Of a stretch of DNA of 64,000 nucleotides, positions 1 to 8,592 are shown piece after piece; positions within the stretch are counted from its first letter, which is position 1, and each line of letters begins with the position of its first letter. The DNA comes from Eubacteriales bacterium (GTDB lineage Bacteria; Bacillota; Clostridia; Lachnospirales; Lachnospiraceae), in contig JAUNDE010000007.1 in assembly GCA_030526265.1 (NCBI GenBank), forward strand, positions 7,917-71,916, given 5' to 3'. The notes under the pieces are model-generated. The model searched no databases. It saw only the letters and a list, made by a program, of their open reading frames with translations, and had not been told where the DNA came from. A program made the translations under genes and the position numbers.

Positions 1-322
1 AGATATCTCCGAAAATATCTCCAAAAATATCACTGAAATCAGCGCCGTTAAAATCAAATCCGCCATATCCGGCTCCGGCACCGCCTGCTCCACCATCAAA
101 GGCAGCATGACCAAACTGATCATACTGTCTTCTCTTATCCGGATCACTGAGCACAGCGTACGCCTCCGAAGCTTCTTTAAATTTTTTCTCTGCCTCTGCA
201 TCTCCAGGATTCATATCCGGGTGATACTTTTTGGCTACACTTCTGTATGCTTTTTTCAGTGTGGCGTCGTCCGCATTGCGGTCAACGCCAAGCACCTCAT
301 AGTAATCTCTCTTCTCTGCCAT
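1..322 (-). CDS. dnaJ: DnaJ chaperone, N-terminal part (cut by window edge)
   Basis: Hsp40 co-chaperone that stimulates the DnaK ATPase and delivers unfolded protein in the cytoplasm. About 107 residues are visible, running off the left edge. They hold a complete J domain with the HPD motif at residues 34-36 and the start of the Gly/Phe-rich linker ([12 protein letters not shown], then repeated GDIF). The zinc-finger and C-terminal domains lie outside. The ATG at 320-322 follows the dnaK stop after only two bases, so its ribosome site (AAGGAAG) lies inside the last dnaK codons and translation is probably coupled. It is the last visible gene of the hrcA operon. Confidence 0.95.
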   Translation of the reverse strand, partial: MAEKRDYYEVLGVDRNADDATLKKAYRSVAKKYHPDMNPGDAEAEKKFKEASEAYAVLSDPDKRRQYDQFGHAAFDGGAGGAGAGYGGFDFNGADFSDIFGDIFGDI

Positions 323-324
323 TT

Positions 325-2187
325 TTATACTTCCTTGTAGTCTCCGTCTACAACGTCATCTCCGTCAAATCCCTCTGGAGCCGGTCCCGGGTTTGGACCT
401 GCACCCTGTGCTCCCTGAGCCGCCTGTGACTGTTCGTAAACTTTTGCAAACAATTTCTGTGCACTCTGCATCAATTTCTCTTTACCCGCATTGATTTCTG
501 CAACCTGTGCATCTGAGATATCCTCCATGTTTACTTTCTCAAGGAGTTCTTTTAATGCTTTGCAGTCAGCCTCAACTGCCGCTTTATCTGCTGCATCGAT
601 CTTATCGCCAACTTCTTCCATAGCTTTCTCTGTCTGGAATACCATAGAATCAGCATCGTTCTTAGCATCGATTGCTTCTTTACGTTTCTTATCCTGAGCC
701 TCGAATGCTGCAGCTTCTTTTACAGCTTTCTCGATCTCATCATCTGACATGTTAGATCCGGCTGTGATTGTAATGTGCTGTTCTTTACCTGTTCCAAGAT
801 CTTTTGCAGATACATTTACAATACCGTTTGCATCGATATCGAATGTAACTTCGATCTGCGGGATTCCACGTCTTGCCGGCGGAATTCCATCGAGACGAAA
901 CTGTCCAAGTGATTTGTTATCTCTTGCGAACTGTCTCTCACCCTGAACAACGTTGATATCTACTGCTGTCTGATTATCAGCAGCTGTAGAGAAGATCTGG
1001 CTCTTCTTTGTAGGAATTGTTGTATTTCTCTCGATCAGTCTTGTAGCGATACCACCCATTGTTTCGATAGAAAGTGAAAGTGGTGTTACATCAAGAAGAA
1101 GGATATCGCCTGCGCCTGCATCTCCTGCAAGTTTACCACCCTGAACAGAAGCACCAAGTGCTACACACTCATCCGGGTTCAATGACTTGCTAGGCTCTTT
1201 TCCTGTAAGCTGTCTTACTTTGTCCTGTACTGCTGGGATACGTGTTGATCCACCGACAAGAAGTACCTGACCAAGCTCTGAAGCTGTGATGCCGGCATCT
1301 GAAAGTGCTCTCTTTACAGGCTCAGCTGTTTTCTCTACGAGGTCATGTGTCAATTCATCGAATTTTGCCTTAGTAAGGTTCATATCCAGGTGAAGTGGAC
1401 CTGAAGCATTCATGCTGATGAATGGAAGGTTGATATTTGTCTGTGTTGCTGAAGACAATTCTTTTTTCGCCTTCTCAGCTGCTTCTTTTACTCTCTGAAG
1501 AGCCATTTTGTCAGCGGCAAGATCCACACCGTTATTTGCTTTGAAATCTGCAATGATGTAATCTACGATCTTCTGGTCGAAGTCGTCTCCACCAAGTCTG
1601 TTGTTTCCTGCTGTAGAAAGTACTTCGATAACTCCTTCACCGATCTCGATAACAGATACATCGAATGTACCACCGCCAAGGTCATATACCATGATCTTCT
1701 GCTCTTTTTCGTTATCAAGACCATAAGCAAGCGCTGCTGCTGTAGGCTCGTTGATAATACGTTTTACTTCGAGACCAGCGATCTTACCTGCATCTTTTGT
1801 TGCCTGACGCTGTGCGTCGTTGAAGTATGCAGGAACTGTGATAACAGCTTCTGTAACCTTCTCTCCGAGGTATCCTTCTGCATCTGCTTTCAATTTCTGA
1901 AGGATCATTGCAGAAATTTCCTGTGGAGAATATTTCTTATCATCAATTGCTACTTTGTAGTCAGAACCCATCTCTCTCTTGATAGAAGAGATTGTTTTCT
2001 CTGCGTTTGTTACAGCCTGACGTTTTGCCGGTTCACCGACAAGACGCTCTCCTGTTTTTGTAAATGCAACTACAGATGGAGTTGTTCTTGCACCTTCTGT
2101 ATTTGCGATAACTGTTGGCTGTCCACCTTCCATAACGGCTACACAGCTGTTTGTTGTACCCAAGTCAATACCAATAATTTTTCCCAT
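325..2187 (-). CDS. dnaK: Chaperone protein DnaK (Hsp70)
   Basis: ATP-dependent Hsp70 chaperone, 620 residues, the usual length for a Gram-positive DnaK. The N-terminus carries the phosphate-binding motif [13 protein letters not shown] at residues 5-17. A second ATPase signature, [13 protein letters not shown], lies near residues 170-180, and [13 protein letters not shown] lies near 310. The substrate-binding half has [14 protein letters not shown], and the protein ends in the acidic [12 protein letters not shown] tail. The ATG has a strong AAGGAGG eight bases upstream. It sits 13 bases after grpE and 2 bases before dnaJ, in the CIRCE-controlled operon, so it should be heat-inducible through HrcA. 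Confidence 0.99.
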   Translation of the reverse strand: MGKIIGIDLGTTNSCVAVMEGGQPTVIANTEGARTTPSVVAFTKTGERLVGEPAKRQAVTNAEKTISSIKREMGSDYKVAIDDKKYSPQEISAMILQKLKADAEGYLGEKVTEAVITVPAYFNDAQRQATKDAGKIAGLEVKRIINEPTAAALAYGLDNEKEQKIMVYDLGGGTFDVSVIEIGEGVIEVLSTAGNNRLGGDDFDQKIVDYIIADFKANNGVDLAADKMALQRVKEAAEKAKKELSSATQTNINLPFISMNASGPLHLDMNLTKAKFDELTHDLVEKTAEPVKRALSDAGITASELGQVLLVGGSTRIPAVQDKVRQLTGKEPSKSLNPDECVALGASVQGGKLAGDAGAGDILLLDVTPLSLSIETMGGIATRLIERNTTIPTKKSQIFSTAADNQTAVDINVVQGERQFARDNKSLGQFRLDGIPPARRGIPQIEVTFDIDANGIVNVSAKDLGTGKEQHITITAGSNMSDDEIEKAVKEAAAFEAQDKKRKEAIDAKNDADSMVFQTEKAMEEVGDKIDAADKAAVEADCKALKELLEKVNMEDISDAQVAEINAGKEKLMQSAQKLFAKVYEQSQAAQGAQGAGPNPGPAPEGFDGDDVVDGDYKEV

Positions 2188-2200
2188 GATTTATTCCTCC

Positions 2201-2872
2201 TTAATTTGCAACCTTTACCATACTGTGACGTACCACGGATTCGCGGTACATATAACCCTTCTGAAATTCTTCAGCGACGATATTCTCGCCAAGTTCTTCA
2301 TCTTCCACATGCATCACTGCATTGTGGAAATCCGGGTTGAATTCCTGACCAACTGCCTCGATCGGCTTCACACCAATTCCTTCCAGTGTAGTCATTAATT
2401 GTTTATAGATCTTATCCATTCCTTCTACAAATGGATCTTCCTTTTTCTCCTCCGGAACTGCTGCGAGACCACGCTCGAAATTGTCTACAACCGGAAGGAT
2501 CTTCTCTATGACATCTTTCGCACCAATCTCGTACATCTGAGACTTCTCTCTTTCTGTACGCTTGCGGAAGTTATCAAACTCTGCCATCTGACGAGTGATC
2601 TTATCAGTAAGCTCTTCGATCTTCTCATCTTTTTTATCTTTTTTCTTCTTGCCGAAAAGCTTCTTCTTTTCTTCTTTTTCAGCATTCTCAGAGGCTTCTT
2701 CCTCTGACTCTTCCACTTCTGATTCTTCTGCTGAATCGTCTGTTTCTTCCACTATCTCATCAACTGACTCTTCGGAAGCTGATTCCTTCGCTGCTTTTTT
2801 TGCTTCTTCAACAGCCTCTTTCACCATTTCTTCCTGAGTCTTCTCCTGATTCATTTCTTTTTCTTTATCCAA
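2201..2872 (-). CDS. grpE: Nucleotide exchange factor GrpE
   Basis: Releases ADP from DnaK; acts as a dimer in the cytoplasm. The first 90 residues are an extremely acidic and lysine-rich low-complexity arm (long runs of E, S and K). The coiled coil and GrpE domain follow, with FDNFRKRTEREK near residue 100 and NPDFHNAVMHVE plus the VVRHSMVKV end that are typical of the family. The start is a TTG at 2872, chosen because AAAGGTGG lies seven bases upstream. The first in-frame ATG, six codons later, has no good ribosome site. It lies 17 bases after hrcA and 13 bases before dnaK. Confidence 0.97.
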   Translation of the reverse strand: MDKEKEMNQEKTQEEMVKEAVEEAKKAAKESASEESVDEIVEETDDSAEESEVEESEEEASENAEKEEKKKLFGKKKKDKKDEKIEELTDKITRQMAEFDNFRKRTEREKSQMYEIGAKDVIEKILPVVDNFERGLAAVPEEKKEDPFVEGMDKIYKQLMTTLEGIGVKPIEAVGQEFNPDFHNAVMHVEDEELGENIVAEEFQKGYMYRESVVRHSMVKVAN

Positions 2873-2889
2873 TGGTAATCCACCTTTCC

Positions 2890-3933
2890 TTATTCTTTCT
2901 TATGGAAAATGGCATCCAGCTCGCTCTGGAGCCTCTTCAGGGATTTCAGCACATGTTCATAATCCATACGTTTCGGTCCTATAATACCGATTGTGCCCTT
3001 CATTCCATCTCCCAATTCATATGTTGCAGTTACTACACTGCAATCTTTCATATTCTTCACCGGAGTTTCATCTCCGATATAAACCTGAATTCCTGTGTTC
3101 TCTTCCTGTGAAAGCGTCTGCGTCACAAGTTCTGTAAGCTGTTGTTTCTCCTCAAAAGCACTGATGATTTCCTGAGCGCTCTGCGTATCAGAAAGCTCCG
3201 GATATTTGAAAATGTTTGTCGTTCCGCTTGTATAGATCTGCATATCGTCATCGATATGAATCGCATCTGCGACTGCATCAACAACATTGCTGACGACATC
3301 ACCATGAATTCCGGCCTGTTCCTTTAATCTGATGATCAGTCCAAGATTGATCTCTTCTACAGTAAGGCCATTGAGAGATGTGTTCAGAAGCATATTCAGC
3401 TTCAACAGTGTCTCATTACTCAGCGGATCTTCTACGGTAATGATCTTGTTCTTGATCACATTTCCTCCGAATACAATGACTGCAATGATCTGTTCGTCAT
3501 CGAGCTGTGACAGCTGAATGAATTTGATACGATTCGCACTGCTTCTTGGTGTCGATACCATCGTCGCATAATTCGTGTTCGTCGCCAGAACTTTTGCCGC
3601 CTGCTTCAGCAGCTGATCCATCTTATCTGCCTTCTCGAGCATCTGTTCCTGCATCTCATTCAGTTCCTGTTCCTTCTCTTCCATCAGCATATCTACATAT
3701 AAACGATAGCCCTTGTCAGAAGGAATTCTTCCGGCGGAAGTGTGCGGCTGTAAGATGTAGCCAAGTTCTTCCAGATCTGCCATCTCATTACGAATCGTTG
3801 CTGAGCTTAAGTTCAGATCCGAATATTTGGAAATCGTTCTCGATCCGACCGGCTCGCCGGTTTCCAGATAAGTCTTGATGATCGCATGTAATATTTTCAG
3901 TTTTCTTTCACCAAGCTCTTCTCTTGCCTGCAT
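2890..3933 (-). CDS. hrcA: Heat-inducible transcription repressor HrcA
   Basis: Repressor that binds the CIRCE operator and shuts off the chaperone operon in the absence of heat stress. At 347 residues it is of normal length. The N-terminal winged helix includes GEPVGSRTISKYSDLNLSSA (about residues 26-45) and IRNEMADLEELGYI. The GAF-like HrcA domain follows, ending GMKGTIGIIGPKRMDYEH, a family hallmark. It is the first gene of hrcA-grpE-dnaK-dnaJ. A perfect CIRCE element lies 22 bases before the start codon and a sigma-A promoter lies upstream, so it is autoregulated. The ribosome site is AAGGAGG. Confidence 0.98.
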   Translation of the reverse strand: MQAREELGERKLKILHAIIKTYLETGEPVGSRTISKYSDLNLSSATIRNEMADLEELGYILQPHTSAGRIPSDKGYRLYVDMLMEEKEQELNEMQEQMLEKADKMDQLLKQAAKVLATNTNYATMVSTPRSSANRIKFIQLSQLDDEQIIAVIVFGGNVIKNKIITVEDPLSNETLLKLNMLLNTSLNGLTVEEINLGLIIRLKEQAGIHGDVVSNVVDAVADAIHIDDDMQIYTSGTTNIFKYPELSDTQSAQEIISAFEEKQQLTELVTQTLSQEENTGIQVYIGDETPVKNMKDCSVVTATYELGDGMKGTIGIIGPKRMDYEHVLKSLKRLQSELDAIFHKKE

Positions 3934-3954
3934 CTCATCTCCTCCTTCGATTTA

Positions 3955-3981
3955 TTAGCACTCATTAAATTCGAGTGCTAA
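3955..3981. promoter_or_regulatory. CIRCE operator (HrcA binding site)
   Basis: A perfect inverted repeat, TTAGCACTC, nine-base spacer, GAGTGCTAA, matching the canonical CIRCE consensus exactly. It lies between the promoter (-10 at 3996-4001) and hrcA, in the leader or just after the start of transcription. This is the classic position for HrcA repression. Confidence 0.98.
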
Positions 3982-3995
3982 TCTTTACAGTTATT

Positions 3996-4024
3996 AATGT
4001 ATCACCGCCTATTTTATTTGTCAA
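3996..4024 (-). promoter_or_regulatory. Sigma-A promoter of the hrcA-dnaK operon
   Basis: Read on the minus strand: TTGACA at 4024-4019, a 17-base spacer, then TACATT at 4001-3996. The CIRCE operator begins about 15 bases downstream, so HrcA binding would overlap the initiation region. Confidence 0.85.
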
Positions 4025-4028
4025 CACA

Positions 4029-4080
4029 GTTTAGGATTTTTTTATAATTCAAAATGTTTAGGATTTTTTTAATTCAAAAA
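4029..4080. repeat. Tandem AT-rich duplication upstream of the hrcA promoter
   Basis: Two copies of a unit starting GTTTAGGATTTTTTT and ending AATTCAAAA, at 4029-4055 and 4056-4080; the second lacks two bases. They sit between the rarA terminator and the -35 box of the hrcA promoter. They would place phased A/T tracts at an UP-element-like position. Confidence 0.7.
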
Positions 4081-4114
4081 AAGAATAAGTGCATTCCCTA
4101 AAGAAGCACTTATT
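4076..4114 (-). terminator. Intrinsic terminator after rarA
   Basis: On the minus strand a perfect 9-base stem, AATAAGTGC with GCACTTATT and a 13-base loop, is followed by C and seven T. The upstream arm overlaps the rarA stop codon. Confidence 0.85.
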
Positions 4115-5426
4115 TTCTTCTGATATATTCCATCCATTCCCGGATTTCTTTCTCATGTCCGTTTTCACTTGGCTCATAGAATCTGGCGTCACGGATCTCA
4201 TCCGGAAGATACTGTTGATCCACATAGTGATTCGGATAGTCATGTGCGTATTTGTATCCGATGCCATGCCCGATCTTCGCAGCCCCTTTATAGTGTCCAT
4301 CCTGGAGATGCTTCGGAACATTCGTCTTCACACTCTTAACATTGTCCATTGCCGCAAAGATCGCATTGCATGCCGAATTGCTCTTCGGTGCCGTAGCGAT
4401 ATAGGTCACCGCCTGCGCAAGAATGATCTGTGCCTCCGGCATCCCCACTCTCTCAACCGCCTGTGCTGCAGAGACTGCTACCGTAAGCGCCATCGGGTCT
4501 GCATTTCCTACATCTTCTGATGCACAGATCATGATACGTCGGGCGATAAATTTCACATCTTCACCTGCATACAACATTTTCGCCAGATAATATACGGCGG
4601 CATCCGGATCAGAACCGCGCATACTTTTGATAAATGCTGAGATCGTATCGTAGTGATTATCTCCTGTCTTATCGTATCTGACAACTCGTTTCTGAATACA
4701 CTCCGACGCCACATCGAGCGTGATGTGAATCTTTCCGTCGGCGCTCCTCTCCGTTGTTAAAATACCCAGTTCGATCGCATTTAATGCATTTCTCGCATCA
4801 CCGCCTGCTATATCTGATAAAAAGTCAAGTGCGTCCTCATCGATCTCTGCATCATAGCTTCCCATTCCCTTTTCTTTGTCATAGACTGCTCTTTTCAAAA
4901 GTACTTTGATATCATCTTTTGAAAGCGGATATAGTTCGAAAATGCTTGATCTTGAGATCAAAGCCCCATTCACTTCGAAATATGGATTTTCCGTTGTTGC
5001 ACCGATCAAAATGATCGTACCGTCTTCAACAAACGGAAGGAGGTAATCCTGCTGCCCTTTATTGAACCTGTGAATCTCATCCACGAAGAGGATCGTCTTA
5101 GTCTGATACATACCTTTCAGTTCCTGTGCTCTTTTCACAACCTCTTCCATATCCTTTTTGCCCGCGACCGTAGCATTGATCTGTTTAAATTCCGCACTTG
5201 TCGTATTCGCGATCACTTTCGCAAGCGTTGTCTTACCGGTTCCCGGAGGTCCGTAAAAAATGACAGAACTGATCTTGTCAGCCTTGATCGCACGATAAAG
5301 AAGTTTATCTTTCCCAATGATATGCTGCTGCCCTACCACTTCCTCAAGCCTTGTCGGTCTGAGTCTGGAAGCAAGCGGAGACTCTTTCTCCGCAGTCTGT
5401 TCTCTCATATATTCAAATAAATCCAT
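4110..5426 (-). CDS. rarA: Replication-associated recombination protein A (RarA/MgsA)
   Basis: AAA+ ATPase of the clamp-loader family that acts at stalled replication forks. It is 438 residues, the normal length. Walker A GPPGTGKTTLAK lies near residues 59-70, Walker B ILFVDEIHRF near 113, then sensor 1 GATTENPYF and SGGDARN-like IAGGDARNALNAIE. The C-terminal MgsA-type tetramerisation region contains AVYYLAKMLYAGED and RRIMICASEDVGNADP, then the HLQDGHYKGA and YKYAHDYPNHYVDQQYLP signatures. It has its own terminator. A polysaccharide deacetylase gene lies 77 bases upstream in the same direction. Confidence 0.97.
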   Translation of the reverse strand: MDLFEYMREQTAEKESPLASRLRPTRLEEVVGQQHIIGKDKLLYRAIKADKISSVIFYGPPGTGKTTLAKVIANTTSAEFKQINATVAGKKDMEEVVKRAQELKGMYQTKTILFVDEIHRFNKGQQDYLLPFVEDGTIILIGATTENPYFEVNGALISRSSIFELYPLSKDDIKVLLKRAVYDKEKGMGSYDAEIDEDALDFLSDIAGGDARNALNAIELGILTTERSADGKIHITLDVASECIQKRVVRYDKTGDNHYDTISAFIKSMRGSDPDAAVYYLAKMLYAGEDVKFIARRIMICASEDVGNADPMALTVAVSAAQAVERVGMPEAQIILAQAVTYIATAPKSNSACNAIFAAMDNVKSVKTNVPKHLQDGHYKGAAKIGHGIGYKYAHDYPNHYVDQQYLPDEIRDARFYEPSENGHEKEIREWMEYIRRK

Positions 5427-5503
5427 TCATATCCCTCTGTTTCTATCTGCAATACTGCCTTCATGCATTTTTTATTCTCCAATGATTTGGAAATACCTCA
5501 TTT

Positions 5504-6223
5504 TCAGTCCAGCAAAAGTTCATCCACTGTCACAAATTCAAATCCTTTCGCCTGCAAAAGATCAACGATCCGAAGTGCAGCATCCACCGAACTTTTGTAG
5601 CAATCATGCAATAGAATAATATCACCTTCTCCGGCTTCCGTCACTACTTTATTTACAATCTCATCTACATTTGTCGTTGTCCAGTCAAGTGGGTCGATCG
5701 TCCAGAGCACAGGCATAACCGACATTTCCTCTTCCAGCTCTCTCTGCCATGCACCAAATGGTGGCCTCATATATTGCGGTTTCTCACCTATAATCTCCTG
5801 AATGATCTGATTCGTCAATTCGATCTCATTGATCGCCTCTTCGTCCGGAATCCTCGTGATCTCAACATGATGGTACGTGTGATTGCCGATCAGATGTCCT
5901 TCATCCCATTCTCTTTTCACAAGTTCCGTGTATTTCTTCGCATTCTCTCCAATCAGAAAAAATGTTGCTTTTACATTTCTCTTTTTCAATCCATCTAACA
6001 GAGCTGGCGTGCTGACAGGACTCGGTCCATCATCAAATGTAATCGCAATTTTCATACACTCCTTTATTTCTGTGCCATTCACATCCACAACAGTCTCCGG
6101 CTTTTCATACACTCTCTCCGAAACTTTCGTATGTCTATATATCCTCGGCACTCCAAATGAAAGTACGATCAGGCTGAAAGCCCAGCACATCATATAAAAC
6201 AGCCATTTCCAAACGCGCATCAT
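5504..6223 (-). CDS. Polysaccharide deacetylase family protein, membrane-anchored
   Basis: NodB-type carbohydrate esterase (CE4), 239 residues, predicted to de-N-acetylate a cell-wall glycan outside the membrane. A hydrophobic segment near residues 5-26 acts as signal anchor. All five CE4 motifs are visible: TFDDGPSP (metal and base Asp), NHTYHH (metal His), RPPFG, IDPLDW and ILLHD. The exact substrate (peptidoglycan GlcNAc or MurNAc, or another polymer) cannot be told from sequence. The start could be either of two adjacent ATGs (6223 or 6220); the ribosome site GGGTGACAGGGA is close to both. It is divergent from the MATE gene at 6406. Confidence 0.9.
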   Translation of the reverse strand: MMRVWKWLFYMMCWAFSLIVLSFGVPRIYRHTKVSERVYEKPETVVDVNGTEIKECMKIAITFDDGPSPVSTPALLDGLKKRNVKATFFLIGENAKKYTELVKREWDEGHLIGNHTYHHVEITRIPDEEAINEIELTNQIIQEIIGEKPQYMRPPFGAWQRELEEEMSVMPVLWTIDPLDWTTTNVDEIVNKVVTEAGEGDIILLHDCYKSSVDAALRIVDLLQAKGFEFVTVDELLLD

Positions 6224-6405
6224 TCCCTGTCACCCAAGCGGATCCTTTCCTATAATTTATATGAAAGTAATAAATTTGTTATGTTGCATTCTATTTTTAT
6301 AAATGTTATAATTCGAAACGTGTCTCAAACACATATTAATAAGAAAGTATTCTCTTCGATCAAGAAGCGAATCATCTCATATAATCGAATGAAAGGATGA
6401 AAAAC

Positions 6406-7773
6406 ATGGAACAAAGCACCAGAAAAGAAAATAAAATGGGTGTCATGCCCATCCCAAAACTTTTGATCACGATGTCACTTCCTATGATGATCTCAATGCT
6501 TGTACAGGCCCTTTATAATATTGTAGACAGTATGTTCGTTGCCAAGCTCTGCGAGGAAGCCCTGACTGCGGTATCACTCGCTTTCCCGATACAGACACTT
6601 ATGATTTCCGTAGCTTCCGGCACCGGAGTCGGTATCAATGCGCTCCTCTCGAGAAATCTTGGTGAAAAAGATTTTGAAGGAGCCAACAATGCTGCACGAA
6701 ATGGTATCTTCCTCACGATCATCAGCTGCATTGTATTTGCACTGTTCGGAATCTTCGGATCTCATTTTTTCTTCGCTGCTCAGACAGATAATGAGACCAT
6801 CGTTCGATACGGAACTCAATATGTTTCCATCATCTGCATCATGTCTGTCGGAATCTTTATGCAGATCACATTAGAAAGACTTCTTCAGTCGACCGGAAAA
6901 ACATTTTACAATATGATCACACAGGGACTTGGTGCGATCATCAACATCATCCTTGATCCGATCATGATCTTTGGACTGTTCGGTTTTCCAAGACTCGAAG
7001 TTGCCGGTGCAGCACTTGCAACAATTACCGGACAGGTGATTGCGGTCATCATCTCATTTTACTTTAATATCAGAAAAAACAGAGAGATCAATATCAACAT
7101 GCGGCATTTCCGTCCGCATAAGGCAACGATCTCTGACATATACAAAGTCGGTGTTCCTTCCATCATCATGCAGTCCATCGGATCTGTCACAACATTCGGA
7201 ATGAACAAAATATTACTGATGTTCACACCTACAGCTGCCACTGTATACGGTGTCTACTTTAAACTCCAGAGCTTTATCTTCATGCCTGTATTCGGTCTGA
7301 ACAACGGAATGATCCCGATCATCGCATATAATTACGGTGCACAGAACAAGAAACGAATCATTCAGACAGTTAAATTAAGTATTGCAATTGCTGTAGGAAT
7401 CATGCTTTTTGGACTCGCCCTTTTCCAGACATGTCCGGAGTGGATGTTAAGAACCCTCTTCGATGCATCAGAATATATGCTTGAGATTGGAGTACCTGCT
7501 CTCAGAATCATATCTCTCAGTTTCCTGTTCGCAGGATTCTGTATTATCTGTGGTTCCGTATTCCAGGCACTTGGAAATGGCGTGTACAGTCTGATCGTCT
7601 CTGCGGCAAGACAGCTCTTTGTAATCCTTCCTGTCGCTTATACATTCGCAGTATTTTTCGGACTTCATATGGTATGGTGGTCCATCGCGATCGCAGAGAT
7701 CGTATCACTTACCATGTCAACGATCCTGCTCATCAAGATCTATAAGCAGAAAGTAAAACCACTGCCGAACTGA
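6406..7773 (+). CDS. MATE family efflux transporter
   Basis: Multidrug and toxin extrusion exporter with two six-helix halves, about 455 residues. Family features include LPMMISMLVQALYNIVDSMF at the start of helix 1, GTGVGINALLSRNLGE in helices 2-3, and an NNGMIPIIAYNYGAQN segment in the second half. The ATG at 6406 is preferred over the in-frame ATG at 6397. The latter overlaps the AAAGGA ribosome site, which is eight bases from 6406. The substrate is unknown. It ends in the inverted-repeat element shared with the convergent SIS gene. A second MATE gene is at 50499. Confidence 0.95.
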   Translation: MEQSTRKENKMGVMPIPKLLITMSLPMMISMLVQALYNIVDSMFVAKLCEEALTAVSLAFPIQTLMISVASGTGVGINALLSRNLGEKDFEGANNAARNGIFLTIISCIVFALFGIFGSHFFFAAQTDNETIVRYGTQYVSIICIMSVGIFMQITLERLLQSTGKTFYNMITQGLGAIINIILDPIMIFGLFGFPRLEVAGAALATITGQVIAVIISFYFNIRKNREININMRHFRPHKATISDIYKVGVPSIIMQSIGSVTTFGMNKILLMFTPTAATVYGVYFKLQSFIFMPVFGLNNGMIPIIAYNYGAQNKKRIIQTVKLSIAIAVGIMLFGLALFQTCPEWMLRTLFDASEYMLEIGVPALRIISLSFLFAGFCIICGSVFQALGNGVYSLIVSAARQLFVILPVAYTFAVFFGLHMVWWSIAIAEIVSLTMSTILLIKIYKQKVKPLPN

Positions 7774-7851
7774 TTCGTAACATAACATATAGCATAAAGA
7801 GGCTTTTCCAAAAACAGATTAGACAGCCTCCCGAAAAAAATCAAAAAAGTC

Positions 7852-7938
7852 AAAAGACAGCAAAAGACACATGATCAAAACACGTTGCCTTACCCTCGCT
7901 TCCTACTGTTTTGATCATGTGTCTTTTTCCGTCTTCTG
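7852..7938. repeat. Long inverted-repeat element, copy A (short form)
   Basis: Perfect 21-base arms at 7862-7882 and 7907-7928 (AAAAGACACATGATCAAAAC and its complement), extended outward by weaker pairing (AAGAC/GTCTT). The 24-base centre (CGTTGCC...GCTTCCTAC) matches both ends of the core in copies B (19009) and C (56308), so this looks like a copy that lost the middle. It lies in the gap between convergent MATE and SIS genes and would form a T-rich-flanked hairpin in either direction, probably a bidirectional terminator. Confidence 0.85.
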
Positions 7939-7977
7939 ATTTTCAGTTATTTTATGGCACTCTCTCGTCTAATCTTT

Positions 7978-8592
7978 TTATTTCGAATTCAATCTTTCCC
8001 CAACTGCTCCACCTGGGTGGATCAGCGCGAACTGCTCATTCCTATAGTCTGTCTGGTCTATGATCGCAGCCTGCAGCGCATGAAAAATCACAATGGTTTC
8101 CGTCATGCTCGTCGTGCCCTGACTGTTATATCTGTCCGTCTCGCGGTTTATATACTGTTTCAGGACAATGTCTGCACCTTTTGCCAGAAGCGAATCCGTA
8201 TTTTCCGTGATCACAATCACCATAACGCCCTTTGCTCTGCATATTTCCATAAGAGGAAACAATTCCTTTGTTTTCCCTCCTCTGGAAACAAACAGCATCA
8301 CATCCCCCTTTTTCAGGAAACCGGATGCACCATGTACAGCTTCTGCCGGCGATATAAATCTTGCCGGACGCTCAATGCAGCACATCAAATGTGCAAAATG
8401 CTGACAGGCAATTCCCGAGTGACCGCATCCGGATGCGCCTATCCGCTCTGCTTTCGAGAGAATCTCTACCGCCTTTTCAAACTCCTTCTCATCGATCACT
8501 TCCCACGCCTTATGCAGACACTCCTCTTCTATCTTAAATGTTTCTCTGATATAATTTCTCATGCTTTTCTTATCTGTTATTTCACGATCCAT
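7978..8592 (-). CDS. SIS domain phosphosugar-binding protein
   Basis: Single sugar isomerase (SIS) domain protein of 204 residues. It binds phosphosugars as an isomerase or sensor. Visible motifs are GASGCGHSGIACQH (phosphosugar loop), LFVSRGGKTKEL (SIS Ser-rich loop, here S-R-G-G-K-T) and the C-terminal HPGGAVGERL. That last motif recalls KpsF/GutQ arabinose-5-phosphate isomerases, but the CBS pair of those enzymes is absent. The start at 8592 overlaps the 3' end of the siroheme reductase by 16 bases; an alternative ATG at 8562 would give no overlap. No ribosome site is strong at either, so translation is probably coupled. Confidence 0.85.
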   Translation of the reverse strand: MDREITDKKSMRNYIRETFKIEEECLHKAWEVIDEKEFEKAVEILSKAERIGASGCGHSGIACQHFAHLMCCIERPARFISPAEAVHGASGFLKKGDVMLFVSRGGKTKELFPLMEICRAKGVMVIVITENTDSLLAKGADIVLKQYINRETDRYNSQGTTSMTETIVIFHALQAAIIDQTDYRNEQFALIHPGGAVGERLNSK

